A stretch of 11,235 nucleotides of DNA, taken from a bacterium (Candidatus Torokbacteria) CG_4_10_14_0_2_um_filter_35_8. Its GTDB lineage: Bacteria; Patescibacteriota; GCA-2792135. A program made the position numbers and the translations under genes. Location: assembly GCA_002792135.1 (NCBI GenBank), contig PFNU01000067.1:1-11235 (forward strand), in the 5' to 3' direction. This document shows, in pieces, positions 5,399-11,235 of the stretch; positions within the stretch are counted from its first letter, which is position 1, and every line of letters begins with the position of its first letter. The notes below the pieces were generated by a model. That model was not told where the DNA came from and did no database searches. It worked only from the letters and a program-made list of their open reading frames with translations.

Positions 5399-7594
5399 CT
5401 AAGCTTTTAGTTTACTTGCACCTTTAATTTTAATCTTTGTGTTTCGTAATGTCTCAACCTTACCTTCCATTTCTCCCACTAATTCTTTCCCAACATTATA
5501 TGTCTTCCTTTGCCTAAACTCCTCTTGTTTACCCTCATTCCATTGTTGTACTGGACGCAAGTATCCTACTACTCTTGAATAGACTTCACATGGCTGTTCA
5601 ATGATGCACTTTGGACATTTGAAATACTCGCCTGCAATATATCCGTGAACAGGACAAACAGAAAAAGTAGGAGTTATGGTAATATAGGGTAAATTGTAAT
5701 TTGTAAAAATCTTTTTAATCAAAGACTTGACTGCACGAGCATTAGAAATCCTCTCTCCAGCAAACAAGTGCAAAACTGTACCACCAGTGTATTTTGTTTG
5801 TAATCCATCTTGTAATTCCAAGGCTTCAAAAATATCATCAGTATAACTTACCGGTAAGTGGCTTGAGTTTGTGTAAAACGGTCTTTCTTTTGTCCCGGAA
5901 GTAATAATAGAAGGAAACCTTTCCTTGTCCATCCTTGCAAGTCTATAAGAAGTCCCTTCTGCTGGTGTTGCTTCAAGATTATAAAGACCGCCATCCTCCT
6001 GCTGGTACTCTCTTATTCTTTCTCTCATGAAATCCAGAACTTGTCTTGCGAATTTATTTCCTTTTCTTGTTCCTATATTCTTAGTAATAGGTTCAAAGTT
6101 TAGTAGTGCCTCGTTTAATCCAATCAGTCCAATTGTAGAGAAATGATTCCCCCACCAATCTCCTCTCATTTGCTTCACACCCTCAAGATAGCGATAAGAA
6201 TAAGGATAAAGCCCCTGTTGTGTTTGTCTTGTAATCGTCTCTCTTTTTATTTCAAGACTCTCTTTCGCAAGATCCATTAGTTTACCAAGTCTTTCAAAAA
6301 ATTCTTTCTTTGTTTTAGACAAATATCCAATTCGAGGCATGTTTATCGTTACAACTCCAATACTTCCTGTCAAAGGATTCGCGCCAAAGAGCCCCCCGCC
6401 TCGATGATATAACTCTCTATTATCTAATCTCAATCTGCAACACATTGACCGTACATCCTCAGGATTCATGTCCGAGTTTATAAAATTGGAAAAATAGGGA
6501 ATTCCATATTTCGCAGTCATTTCCCAAACAAGATCTAAGCAAGGGTTGTCCCAATCAAAATCTTTAGTAATATTGTAAGTGGGAATAGGAAATGTAAATA
6601 CTCTTCCTTTGGCATCACCTTCCATCATAATTTCAGCAAAAGCTTTATTTAGCATATCCATCTCTTCTTGAAATTCTCCATATGTTTGACTCTGAGGTTC
6701 TCCTCCAATGATTGCTGGTTGTGCTCTAAGTGTTCTAGGTACTTTTATATCGAGAGTGATGTTTGTGAAAGGTGTCTGAAAACCTACCCTTGTCGGCACA
6801 TTACAATTAAACAAGAATTCCTGCATTGCTTGTTTTACCTCCTTATAATTCAAATTATCATAACGAATAAATGGAGCAAGATAAGTATCAAAAGAGGATA
6901 ATGCTTCAGCACCAGCAGCTTCTCCCTGAATCGTATAAAAAAAGTTAACAACTTGCCCAAGCGCTGCTCTAAAGTGCTTTGCCGGTTTTGAATCCACTTT
7001 ACCAAAAACTCCGCCAAATCCTTTTAAAAGTAATTCGTAAAGATCCCATCCGCAACAGTACGGTCCAAGACTTTGAAGGTCATGAATATGAAAATCTCCA
7101 CTTTCAACCGCTTCTCTTATCTCTTTCGGATAAACTTTATTCAGCCAATACTTTTTAATAATAGCAGAAGAAACATGATTATTAAGACCCTGCAAAGAAT
7201 ACGCCATATTACTATTTTCACGAACCTCCCAATCAACCTCTGAAATATATTCATTAATTATATTAATAGCATCATTAGTCGACATCTTAAGCTCTCTCAT
7301 TTCTCTATGCTGCTCACGATATAAAATATATGCCTTAGCAGTTTCTGTATAATCTTTCAAAATCAAAACATCTTCAATTATATCTTGAATTTGCTCTACT
7401 GTAGGAATACTTTTACCTACTCTTTCTTCAAGTATTTTTACTACCTTACTAGAAAGTTTTTTTGCCACCTTGCGATCTCCTTGACCTGTAGCAGCTAAAG
7501 CTTTAAAAATAGCATCGGTAATTTTGTTAGGGTCGAACTCTACCGCACGACCGTCTCTTTTTCTAATTTTGGTTAACTTTGGTGCTTTTAACAT
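5399..7594 (-). CDS. nrdD: Anaerobic ribonucleoside-triphosphate reductase (class III)
   Basis: Reduces ribonucleoside triphosphates to deoxy forms using a glycyl radical; oxygen-sensitive and cytoplasmic. An N-terminal ATP-cone (about 9-100) provides allosteric control. The active-site CCGWD is at 180-184 and a second cysteine pair SMCCRLRLD at 383-391. A C-terminal zinc site reads CPVH (647-650) and CPKC (660-663). The glycyl-radical motif RVVGY has its radical Gly at 677. All functional residues are present. At 731 residues length is typical, with a basic tail of about 30 residues after the radical loop. The ATG at 7594 has AAGGA 7 bases upstream; that Shine-Dalgarno lies in a small hairpin. 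nrdG follows 100 bases downstream. No aerobic reductase is seen in the window, so anaerobic growth is suggested. Confidence 0.95.
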   Translation of the reverse strand: MLKAPKLTKIRKRDGRAVEFDPNKITDAIFKALAATGQGDRKVAKKLSSKVVKILEERVGKSIPTVEQIQDIIEDVLILKDYTETAKAYILYREQHREMRELKMSTNDAINIINEYISEVDWEVRENSNMAYSLQGLNNHVSSAIIKKYWLNKVYPKEIREAVESGDFHIHDLQSLGPYCCGWDLYELLLKGFGGVFGKVDSKPAKHFRAALGQVVNFFYTIQGEAAGAEALSSFDTYLAPFIRYDNLNYKEVKQAMQEFLFNCNVPTRVGFQTPFTNITLDIKVPRTLRAQPAIIGGEPQSQTYGEFQEEMDMLNKAFAEIMMEGDAKGRVFTFPIPTYNITKDFDWDNPCLDLVWEMTAKYGIPYFSNFINSDMNPEDVRSMCCRLRLDNRELYHRGGGLFGANPLTGSIGVVTINMPRIGYLSKTKKEFFERLGKLMDLAKESLEIKRETITRQTQQGLYPYSYRYLEGVKQMRGDWWGNHFSTIGLIGLNEALLNFEPITKNIGTRKGNKFARQVLDFMRERIREYQQEDGGLYNLEATPAEGTSYRLARMDKERFPSIITSGTKERPFYTNSSHLPVSYTDDIFEALELQDGLQTKYTGGTVLHLFAGERISNARAVKSLIKKIFTNYNLPYITITPTFSVCPVHGYIAGEYFKCPKCIIEQPCEVYSRVVGYLRPVQQWNEGKQEEFRQRKTYNVGKELVGEMEGKVETLRNTKIKIKGASKLKA

Positions 7595-7601
7595 AGGTTT
7601 T

Positions 7602-7622
7602 TCCTTACTGAATTATTAAGGA
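7602..7622 (-). promoter_or_regulatory. nrdD ribosome site within a small hairpin
   Basis: On the minus strand TCCTTA pairs with TAAGGA across a 9-base loop. The second arm contains the Shine-Dalgarno AAGGA, which lies 7 bases before the nrdD ATG. Folding would hide the ribosome site. The stem is only 6 bases and AU-rich, so the effect may be weak. Confidence 0.35.
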
Positions 7623-7690
7623 CTTAAGGGTATTGGTTATATGTAAAAATGTAGAAATAGAAGTTAAAGAAAGGTTTATTAAATTACTAA

Positions 7691-8305
7691 CTATCCTATT
7701 AAATTCTCCTTTGCCCATGGTTTAAATTCTTCATAGGTCGTATAAGCAAAAGTATTCCCGCCTTTCTTTTTAAAAATTTCTCTTGTTTTTTCAGAATCGT
7801 CAATTAAAAGTGCATTCTTGTAGTCATCATGTCTAAGTTTGTCCATTGCTATATCAAATAAACGACCATTTTCTTCACACTTTAGAATTCCATAGTCACA
7901 TGAATTTATAATAACTGGAAAAGTCTTATTTAGGTTATGTTTTTCAATGGTTATAGAATTAAAAACATCCATATTATCTGTGACTAGAGCTATCAGCCTA
8001 CCATTTTCTTTAAACCTATTAGCTAACCTAATAAGCCTATCATCAATACGCATGTTTCTAACATCTTGCTTTAATAAATCTGAAAGTCTTTCAAAATCAA
8101 TTTCTGTGTGGCTACTTATATACTTATTTACACTGTCAGATGTCATCTGATTTCTCATCCATCTATCCGGAATATCACTGCCTCCACCAAAAACCTTTGT
8201 TTCAATAAATTTATGAACATCAGGGCAACTCTTACTTAAGCTCGCATAAAAATAATCACAACAAAGTACTCCGTCAAAATCAAAAATTATAACCTTATAT
8301 TTCAT
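7691..8305 (-). CDS. HAD-like hydrolase (substrate unknown)
   Basis: A haloacid dehalogenase superfamily protein, usually a phosphatase acting through an aspartyl-phosphate. Motif I FDFDGVL gives nucleophile D9 and acid/base D11. Motif II is VTDN at 108-111, with T109 taking the usual Ser/Thr place. Lys142 fits motif III, and motif IV is LLIDDS at 167-171 with D169 and D170. A helical cap lies between about residues 20 and 90. At 204 residues the size fits subfamily I. The ATG at 8305 has a weak GGGA upstream. It precedes nrdD on the same strand by 96 bases with no terminator between, so co-transcription is possible. Substrate cannot be told from sequence; a nucleotidase role beside nrdD would be speculation. 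Confidence 0.8.
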   Translation of the reverse strand: MKYKVIIFDFDGVLCCDYFYASLSKSCPDVHKFIETKVFGGGSDIPDRWMRNQMTSDSVNKYISSHTEIDFERLSDLLKQDVRNMRIDDRLIRLANRFKENGRLIALVTDNMDVFNSITIEKHNLNKTFPVIINSCDYGILKCEENGRLFDIAMDKLRHDDYKNALLIDDSEKTREIFKKKGGNTFAYTTYEEFKPWAKENLIG

Positions 8306-8348
8306 AATATTCCCATTAGGTTAGCTTTTGAATTTAACTTCACATCTA

Positions 8349-8376
8349 CTAGCCCCTGGTGCCTAGCCCCTAACAA
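8349..8376. repeat. Heptamer-period repeat, copy 1
   Basis: Four consecutive 7-base units: CTAGCCC, CTGGTGC, CTAGCCC, CTAACAA. Units one and three are identical. It lies in the 97-base gap between the DUF362 gene and the HAD gene, in the 5' flank of the latter. Similar 7-base periodicity occurs at 9443-9477 and 11161-11188. Confidence 0.5.
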
Positions 8377-8402
8377 TTTTGAATTTTTAATTTATTAATC
8401 CC

Positions 8403-9434
8403 TCACAACCTAACAATTTCATACTCCTTCTCTCCCAACCCCAACTTACTTGCATAGTTCACCTGAATCATACCATCAATCCCTGTCCTCTCTGTTAGCC
8501 TCTCATCCACATCTACCAAATCCAAACTGGCCTTATCAATCGCCACAATATCATCTGATGCCAAAATACCAATATCAGGAATTATAGGTTTTTGCTTACC
8601 TCGAAAACAATCGCAATTTTCTGTTATATCTAATAAGACATTAACAAAATAAGTTTTCCTTCCTTTCAAAACACCACAAGCATATTCTGCAATTTTCTCT
8701 TGTAATTCTTTTGCTGATTCATCGCCCCAAGGAATCTTTATTGCATCATAAGGACACTCTGAAATACATTTTCCGCAACCAATACATTTTAAGCGGTCAA
8801 TTTTAGCTTTTCCAGTATCTAATGATATAGCACCGGAAGGGCATTCTTCTGCACAAGACCCACAACCAATACACAAATTTTCGTCAACTTCTAAATTAAA
8901 TGCCTTATGCATTTCTAATTTTCCAGCTTTACTTCCTAGACCCATACCAATATTTTTAACAGCAGCACCATATCCTGTTCCTCCGTGACCTGTAAAATGG
9001 GAAATAGCTAAAAGGGCATTGAAATTTTCTATCCCTTTTCCAATCTTTACTTTTTTAAAATGCTTTTTATTAATCTCAATTTCAATGTCTTTATCTCCTT
9101 TCTCTCCATCCAAAAAATCAATGGGTGCAAAGGTAAATCCATGTTCTTCTGCAAGCTTTTTATGAGATGATGCAAAAGATCTTTTACCTTTATATAATAC
9201 ACTGCATTCAACTAAACTTGTCTTTTTAACCTTGTCTTTTAAAATATGATAAACTGATTTTACAAAAATTGGACTTAAGTGGGTTGTACTTCCTTCCTCT
9301 CCAAAATGAACTTTTATTCCAACTTTATCTTCTTGTTTAAAAAAATCTGAAAAAACCTCTGAAATTCTCTTTCCAGCATCTTCTAAAATCTCATCAGATT
9401 TATTTTTAATTTCTAAGAAATATATTTTACTCAT
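8403..9434 (-). CDS. DUF362 domain protein with two [4Fe-4S] ferredoxin motifs
   Basis: A 343-residue protein of the DUF362 family fused to a bacterial-type ferredoxin module; the reaction is unknown, but electron transfer is implied. The N-terminal DUF362 part (about 1-180) has KVGIKVHFGEEGSTTHLSP at 37-55 and a glycine-rich FTGHGGTGYGAAVKNIGMG segment near 147-165. Two clusters follow: CIGCGSCAEECP (C188, C191, C194, C198) and CIGCGKCISECP (C217, C220, C223, C227). The C-terminal part resumes DUF362 with a CDC pair at 274-276, so the ferredoxin is an insertion rather than a tail. No signal peptide or membrane helix is seen, so it is probably cytoplasmic. A promoter about 250 bases upstream (9683-9712) would give it a long leader. 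It ends in TGA. The family is secure, the role unknown. Confidence 0.85.
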   Translation of the reverse strand: MSKIYFLEIKNKSDEILEDAGKRISEVFSDFFKQEDKVGIKVHFGEEGSTTHLSPIFVKSVYHILKDKVKKTSLVECSVLYKGKRSFASSHKKLAEEHGFTFAPIDFLDGEKGDKDIEIEINKKHFKKVKIGKGIENFNALLAISHFTGHGGTGYGAAVKNIGMGLGSKAGKLEMHKAFNLEVDENLCIGCGSCAEECPSGAISLDTGKAKIDRLKCIGCGKCISECPYDAIKIPWGDESAKELQEKIAEYACGVLKGRKTYFVNVLLDITENCDCFRGKQKPIIPDIGILASDDIVAIDKASLDLVDVDERLTERTGIDGMIQVNYASKLGLGEKEYEIVRL

Positions 9435-9442
9435 ATCTTTTT

Positions 9443-9477
9443 CTTAGAGCCTTGTCCTAGTAGCCCAATACCCTAAT
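9443..9477. repeat. Heptamer-period repeat, copy 2 (degenerate)
   Basis: Five consecutive 7-base units: CTTAGAG, CCTTGTC, CTAGTAG, CCCAATA, CCCTAAT. The units keep a C-rich start in 7-base register but differ from each other more than the other two copies. It lies in the leader just before the DUF362 start codon. Confidence 0.35.
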
Positions 9478-9566
9478 CCTTTTTCAAGAAATTAAAAAAA
9501 CCAGAAATAAATTTTTCTCGCTCCTTCTACTTTTTTGTGCTCCTTTTATTTCAAAAGTCTGTACAA

Positions 9567-9600
9567 TACGCCGAAATCCGCCGCAGCGAACGTAGGCGTA
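9567..9600. repeat. GC-rich REP-like palindrome
   Basis: TACGCC (9567-9572) and GGCGTA (9595-9600) are inverted ends around a GC-rich centre with a small CGC/GCG stem. It stands out sharply in AT-rich spacer. It differs in sequence from the palindrome inside the RAYT frame, so it would belong to another family. It falls in the predicted leader of the DUF362 gene. Confidence 0.45.
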
Positions 9601-9682
9601 TAAGAAAACTAAAGGGGAAGGGATCCACGAAAATTCTTGCTTTGTCACAGGTTTTTTAGGAAATCCTACTTTCTTATAAAAG

Positions 9683-9712
9683 ATTATAACTCATTTTCTA
9701 TCTATTGATCAA
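9683..9712 (-). promoter_or_regulatory. Putative promoter toward the DUF362 gene
   Basis: On the minus strand, TTGATC (9712-9707) is followed by 18 bases and a perfect TATAAT (9688-9683). Transcription would start near 9676, giving a leader of roughly 240 bases before the DUF362 ATG. It lies downstream of the ftsZ terminator, so it would make the DUF362 gene independent of ftsZ. Confidence 0.45.
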
Positions 9713-9761
9713 ATTTTATTTTTTCTCTTATTTAAGTAATTTTATGCTTTTCATTTTTTCT

Positions 9762-9797
9762 AAAAAATCAAAAAACTGACCTTTGGTAAGGGCAGTT
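9762..9797 (-). terminator. Rho-independent terminator of ftsZ
   Basis: On the minus strand, AACTG-C-CCTT pairs with AAGG-T-CAGTT with one C/T mismatch and an ACCA loop (9797-9774), followed by a T-rich run (TTTTTTGATTTTTT). It lies about 50 bases after the ftsZ stop codon. Confidence 0.7.
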
Positions 9798-9818
9798 CTC
9801 TAGAAAATACATTTTAAC

Positions 9819-9827
9819 TTATCCACA
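9819..9827 (+). promoter_or_regulatory. Single DnaA-box consensus match
   Basis: TTATCCACA matches the DnaA-box consensus exactly, 23 bases beyond the ftsZ stop codon and next to an AT-rich block (9700-9770). No second box is seen nearby and no dnaA or dnaN is present, so it may be chance or a titration/regulatory site. Confidence 0.3.
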
Positions 9828-9849
9828 ACCTTCAAAATCTCAAAAGCAA

Positions 9850-11040
9850 TTACTTCATTTTTCTCCTTATAAAAGCAGGGATATCTAAATCATCATCTTT
9901 GTCTTTATCTTTCTCACCTTCCTCGCTATCTTCATCGCTTTGCGGTACTGTAAATCTCTCCATTGTTATTTGAGGACCAACTTTGACATCTTTCTTTTCT
10001 CCTTCTGCTATCTCTTCTATTGTTTCTTCTTGAGTCATCCTTCTTTCTGTACCTTCTTCCAAAGTAAGAGCAGTACTTCTTCTTATCTTAGACTCATCAA
10101 ATCCTGTTGCAATTACTGTGATTTTAATTTCTTCTCCCATATTCTTATCAATAACAGCGCCAAAAATGATTTTAGCATTAGGGTCAGCAGATTCTGTAAT
10201 CACTTGCGCAGCTGCATCAATTTCATACATTCCGAGTTCATCTCCACCTGTAATATTAAAAAGGATCCCCTTAGCACCATCAATAGAAAGCTCAAGAAGC
10301 GGAGAATCAATTGCTGCTTTTGCAGCTTCTTGTGCTCTATCTTCTCCTGATGCACGTCCTATACCCATTAGTGCTGATCCTGTATCTCGCATTACTGTTC
10401 TTACGTCTGCAAAATCTACATTTACCACGCCGTTGATAGTAATAAGATCTGAAATACCTTGAACACCTTGACGCAAGACATCATCTACAACACTAAAAGC
10501 ATCAAGAAGAGAAGTCTTCTTGTCTATAATCTGAAGAAGACGGTCGTTAGGAATAATAATAAGAGTATCAACTTTCTCAATAAAACTACCCAAAGCAGTC
10601 TCTGCAATTTGTTTTCTTTGAATTCCTTCAAAAGTAAAAGGTTTAGTAATTACTCCTACAGTAAGAGCTCCACCTCTTTTTGCAATATCAGCAATTACCG
10701 GTGCTCCACCAGATCCTGTACCTCCACCCAAACCACAAGTAATAAAAACCATATCAGCACCTTTTAAAGCTTGTGCTATTTCTTCTTTGTCTTCTTCTGC
10801 TGCTTGTCTTCCTATCTCAGGGTTCATTCCTGCGCCTAAACCATGAGTTAGCGTCTTGCCAATGTGGATTTTCTGATTAGCATTACAATAGTGTAAAGAC
10901 TGGGCATCGGTATTCACTGCAAGAAATTCAATCCCTCTAATGTCCGATTCTACCATTCTATTAACAGCAGCAACTCCCCCACCACCAACACCTACTACTT
11001 TGATTTTGGCAAAGGTTTCAATTTTAGGCTTTATTTCCAT
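9850..11040 (-). CDS. ftsZ: Cell division protein FtsZ
   Basis: The tubulin-like GTPase that forms the division ring. With the ATG at 11040 it is 396 residues. The first nucleotide loop is GVGGGGVAAVNRM (17-29), the tubulin signature GGGTGSG is at 105-111, and the T7 loop NVDFAD (207-212) supplies the catalytic aspartates. An acidic linker, rich in Glu/Asp/Lys, runs from about 330 to 383. It ends in the conserved C-terminal peptide DIPAFIRRK, which normally binds FtsA or other anchors. The frame continues upstream to a GTG at 11094, but those 18 residues are hydrophobic and unlike FtsZ, and that GTG lies in the putative promoter; neither start has a good Shine-Dalgarno. In the first loop, the usual G-N of GGGGGNAVN reads V-A. 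No ftsA or ftsQ is adjacent in the available sequence. A terminator follows the TAA stop. Confidence 0.95.
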   Translation of the reverse strand: MEIKPKIETFAKIKVVGVGGGGVAAVNRMVESDIRGIEFLAVNTDAQSLHYCNANQKIHIGKTLTHGLGAGMNPEIGRQAAEEDKEEIAQALKGADMVFITCGLGGGTGSGGAPVIADIAKRGGALTVGVITKPFTFEGIQRKQIAETALGSFIEKVDTLIIIPNDRLLQIIDKKTSLLDAFSVVDDVLRQGVQGISDLITINGVVNVDFADVRTVMRDTGSALMGIGRASGEDRAQEAAKAAIDSPLLELSIDGAKGILFNITGGDELGMYEIDAAAQVITESADPNAKIIFGAVIDKNMGEEIKITVIATGFDESKIRRSTALTLEEGTERRMTQEETIEEIAEGEKKDVKVGPQITMERFTVPQSDEDSEEGEKDKDKDDDLDIPAFIRRKMK

Positions 11041-11085
11041 AATAATAATTAATATAACAAAAAGAGTGTGATAATTTCTTATATT

Positions 11086-11111
11086 GTTATACACTCCTCT
11101 CGTTTAGTCAA
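11086..11111 (-). promoter_or_regulatory. Possible ftsZ promoter
   Basis: On the minus strand TTGACT (11111-11106) is followed by TATAAC (11091-11086), but with only 14 bases between instead of about 17. If used, transcription would begin near 11079 and leave about 40 bases before the chosen ATG, which supports the shorter FtsZ start. The short spacer makes the match weak. Confidence 0.3.
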
Positions 11112-11160
11112 GCCCGAAATTCCGCTTAAATTGCACAAAAATAGTGTTCCAAATGGTGAA

Positions 11161-11188
11161 ATCCTAAATCCTAAGCACCAAGCACCAA
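11161..11188. repeat. Heptamer-period repeat, copy 3 (cleanest)
   Basis: Four exact 7-base units: ATCCTAA twice, then GCACCAA twice. It lies about 120 bases upstream of the ftsZ start and runs into a palindromic element at 11194-11220. The 7-base period is unmistakable here and supports the two degenerate copies at 8349-8376 and 9443-9477. Confidence 0.65.
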
Positions 11189-11193
11189 ATTCT

Positions 11194-11220
11194 TCAGCCA
11201 CAGCTGATCCGCCTAAGGAT
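11194..11220. repeat. Paired small hairpins at the window end
   Basis: TCAGC (11194-11198) pairs with GCTGA (11203-11207) over a CACA loop. ATCC (11207-11210) can pair with GGAT (11217-11220) over six bases. The segment GATCCGCCTAAGG resembles GATCCACCCTAGG at 1333-1345. It is probably a dispersed palindromic repeat cut near the window edge. Confidence 0.4.
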
Positions 11221-11235
11221 GACTAAGTTAAAAAT

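Larger units (their letters stand above)
9435..9849. other. 415-base gene-free stretch between ftsZ and the DUF362 gene
   Basis: No credible protein gene is seen on either strand; open stretches are under about 30 codons and the best one only reads through the GC-rich palindrome. From the ftsZ side it holds a DnaA-box match, a terminator, an AT-rich block, a minus-strand promoter, a GC-rich palindrome, two AAGGAGC stretches in a purine-rich block (about 9515-9555) without a suitable start codon, and heptamer repeats. No tRNA, rRNA or CRISPR pattern is visible. Confidence 0.6.

Noticed and set aside
6668..6901. Open plus-strand frame opposite nrdD; similar ones opposite the HAD gene (7947-8150) and ftsZ (9940-10767).
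   Set aside because: They lie wholly antisense to well-supported genes, have no recognisable family pattern and no start signals.
9550..9632. Short GTG-started minus-strand frame through the GC-rich palindrome.
   Set aside because: About 26 codons of repeat-derived composition with no ribosome site.
9700..9830. Possible replication origin (DnaA box next to AT-rich DNA).
   Set aside because: Only one DnaA box is visible and no dnaA, dnaN or other origin-linked gene is present.

Overview
The window looks like a chromosomal segment from a low-GC bacterium (about one third G+C by eye), most likely a Patescibacteria/CPR lineage. I infer this from several traits: an oversized adenylate kinase, a ComEC channel and ComEC-type nuclease on separate genes, a strictly anaerobic ribonucleotide reductase as the only one visible, and short AT-rich spacers studded with small palindromes. 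No marker fixes the phylum. The standard bacterial code applies: the long genes contain no in-frame TGA, and two genes (the YggU-like gene and the DUF362 gene) end in TGA.

Layout. Bases 1-178 hold inverted repeats, a good sigma70-type promoter and a leader hairpin for a plus-strand adenylate kinase (179-1246). A hairpin at 1277-1301 with T-runs on both sides terminates this gene and the convergent minus-strand genes. From 7594 down to 1379, on the minus strand, lies a likely operon: nrdD (anaerobic ribonucleotide reductase), nrdG (its activase), a YggU/DUF167 protein, comEC (DNA channel), a dead REP-associated transposase (RAYT), and a membrane-anchored ComEC-type metallo-hydrolase. Upstream of nrdD, also on the minus strand, are a HAD-like hydrolase (7691-8305) and a DUF362 protein with two [4Fe-4S] motifs (8403-9434). 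A 415-base gene-free stretch (9435-9849) carries heptamer repeats, a GC-rich palindrome, a promoter, the ftsZ terminator and one DnaA-box match. ftsZ (9850-11040) follows with its own putative promoter, and more heptamer and palindrome repeats run to the window end.

How the parts fit. The nrdD-nrdG pair makes deoxynucleotides without oxygen. comEC plus the metallo-hydrolase would take up and degrade external DNA. Adenylate kinase balances adenine nucleotides. Together this suits an anaerobe that salvages nucleic acids, which is inference.

The most notable structure is the RAYT relic between the two halves of the ComEC system. It reads as one full-length frame broken by a TGA (2754-2756) and a TAA (2394-2396). 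Its HxH catalytic pair has become H-I-R. Its own frame contains a perfect 14-base-arm REP-like palindrome, and its 3' end overlaps the start of the metallo-hydrolase gene. A second unexplained theme is a set of 7-base-period repeats lying in the 5' flanks of three minus-strand genes.
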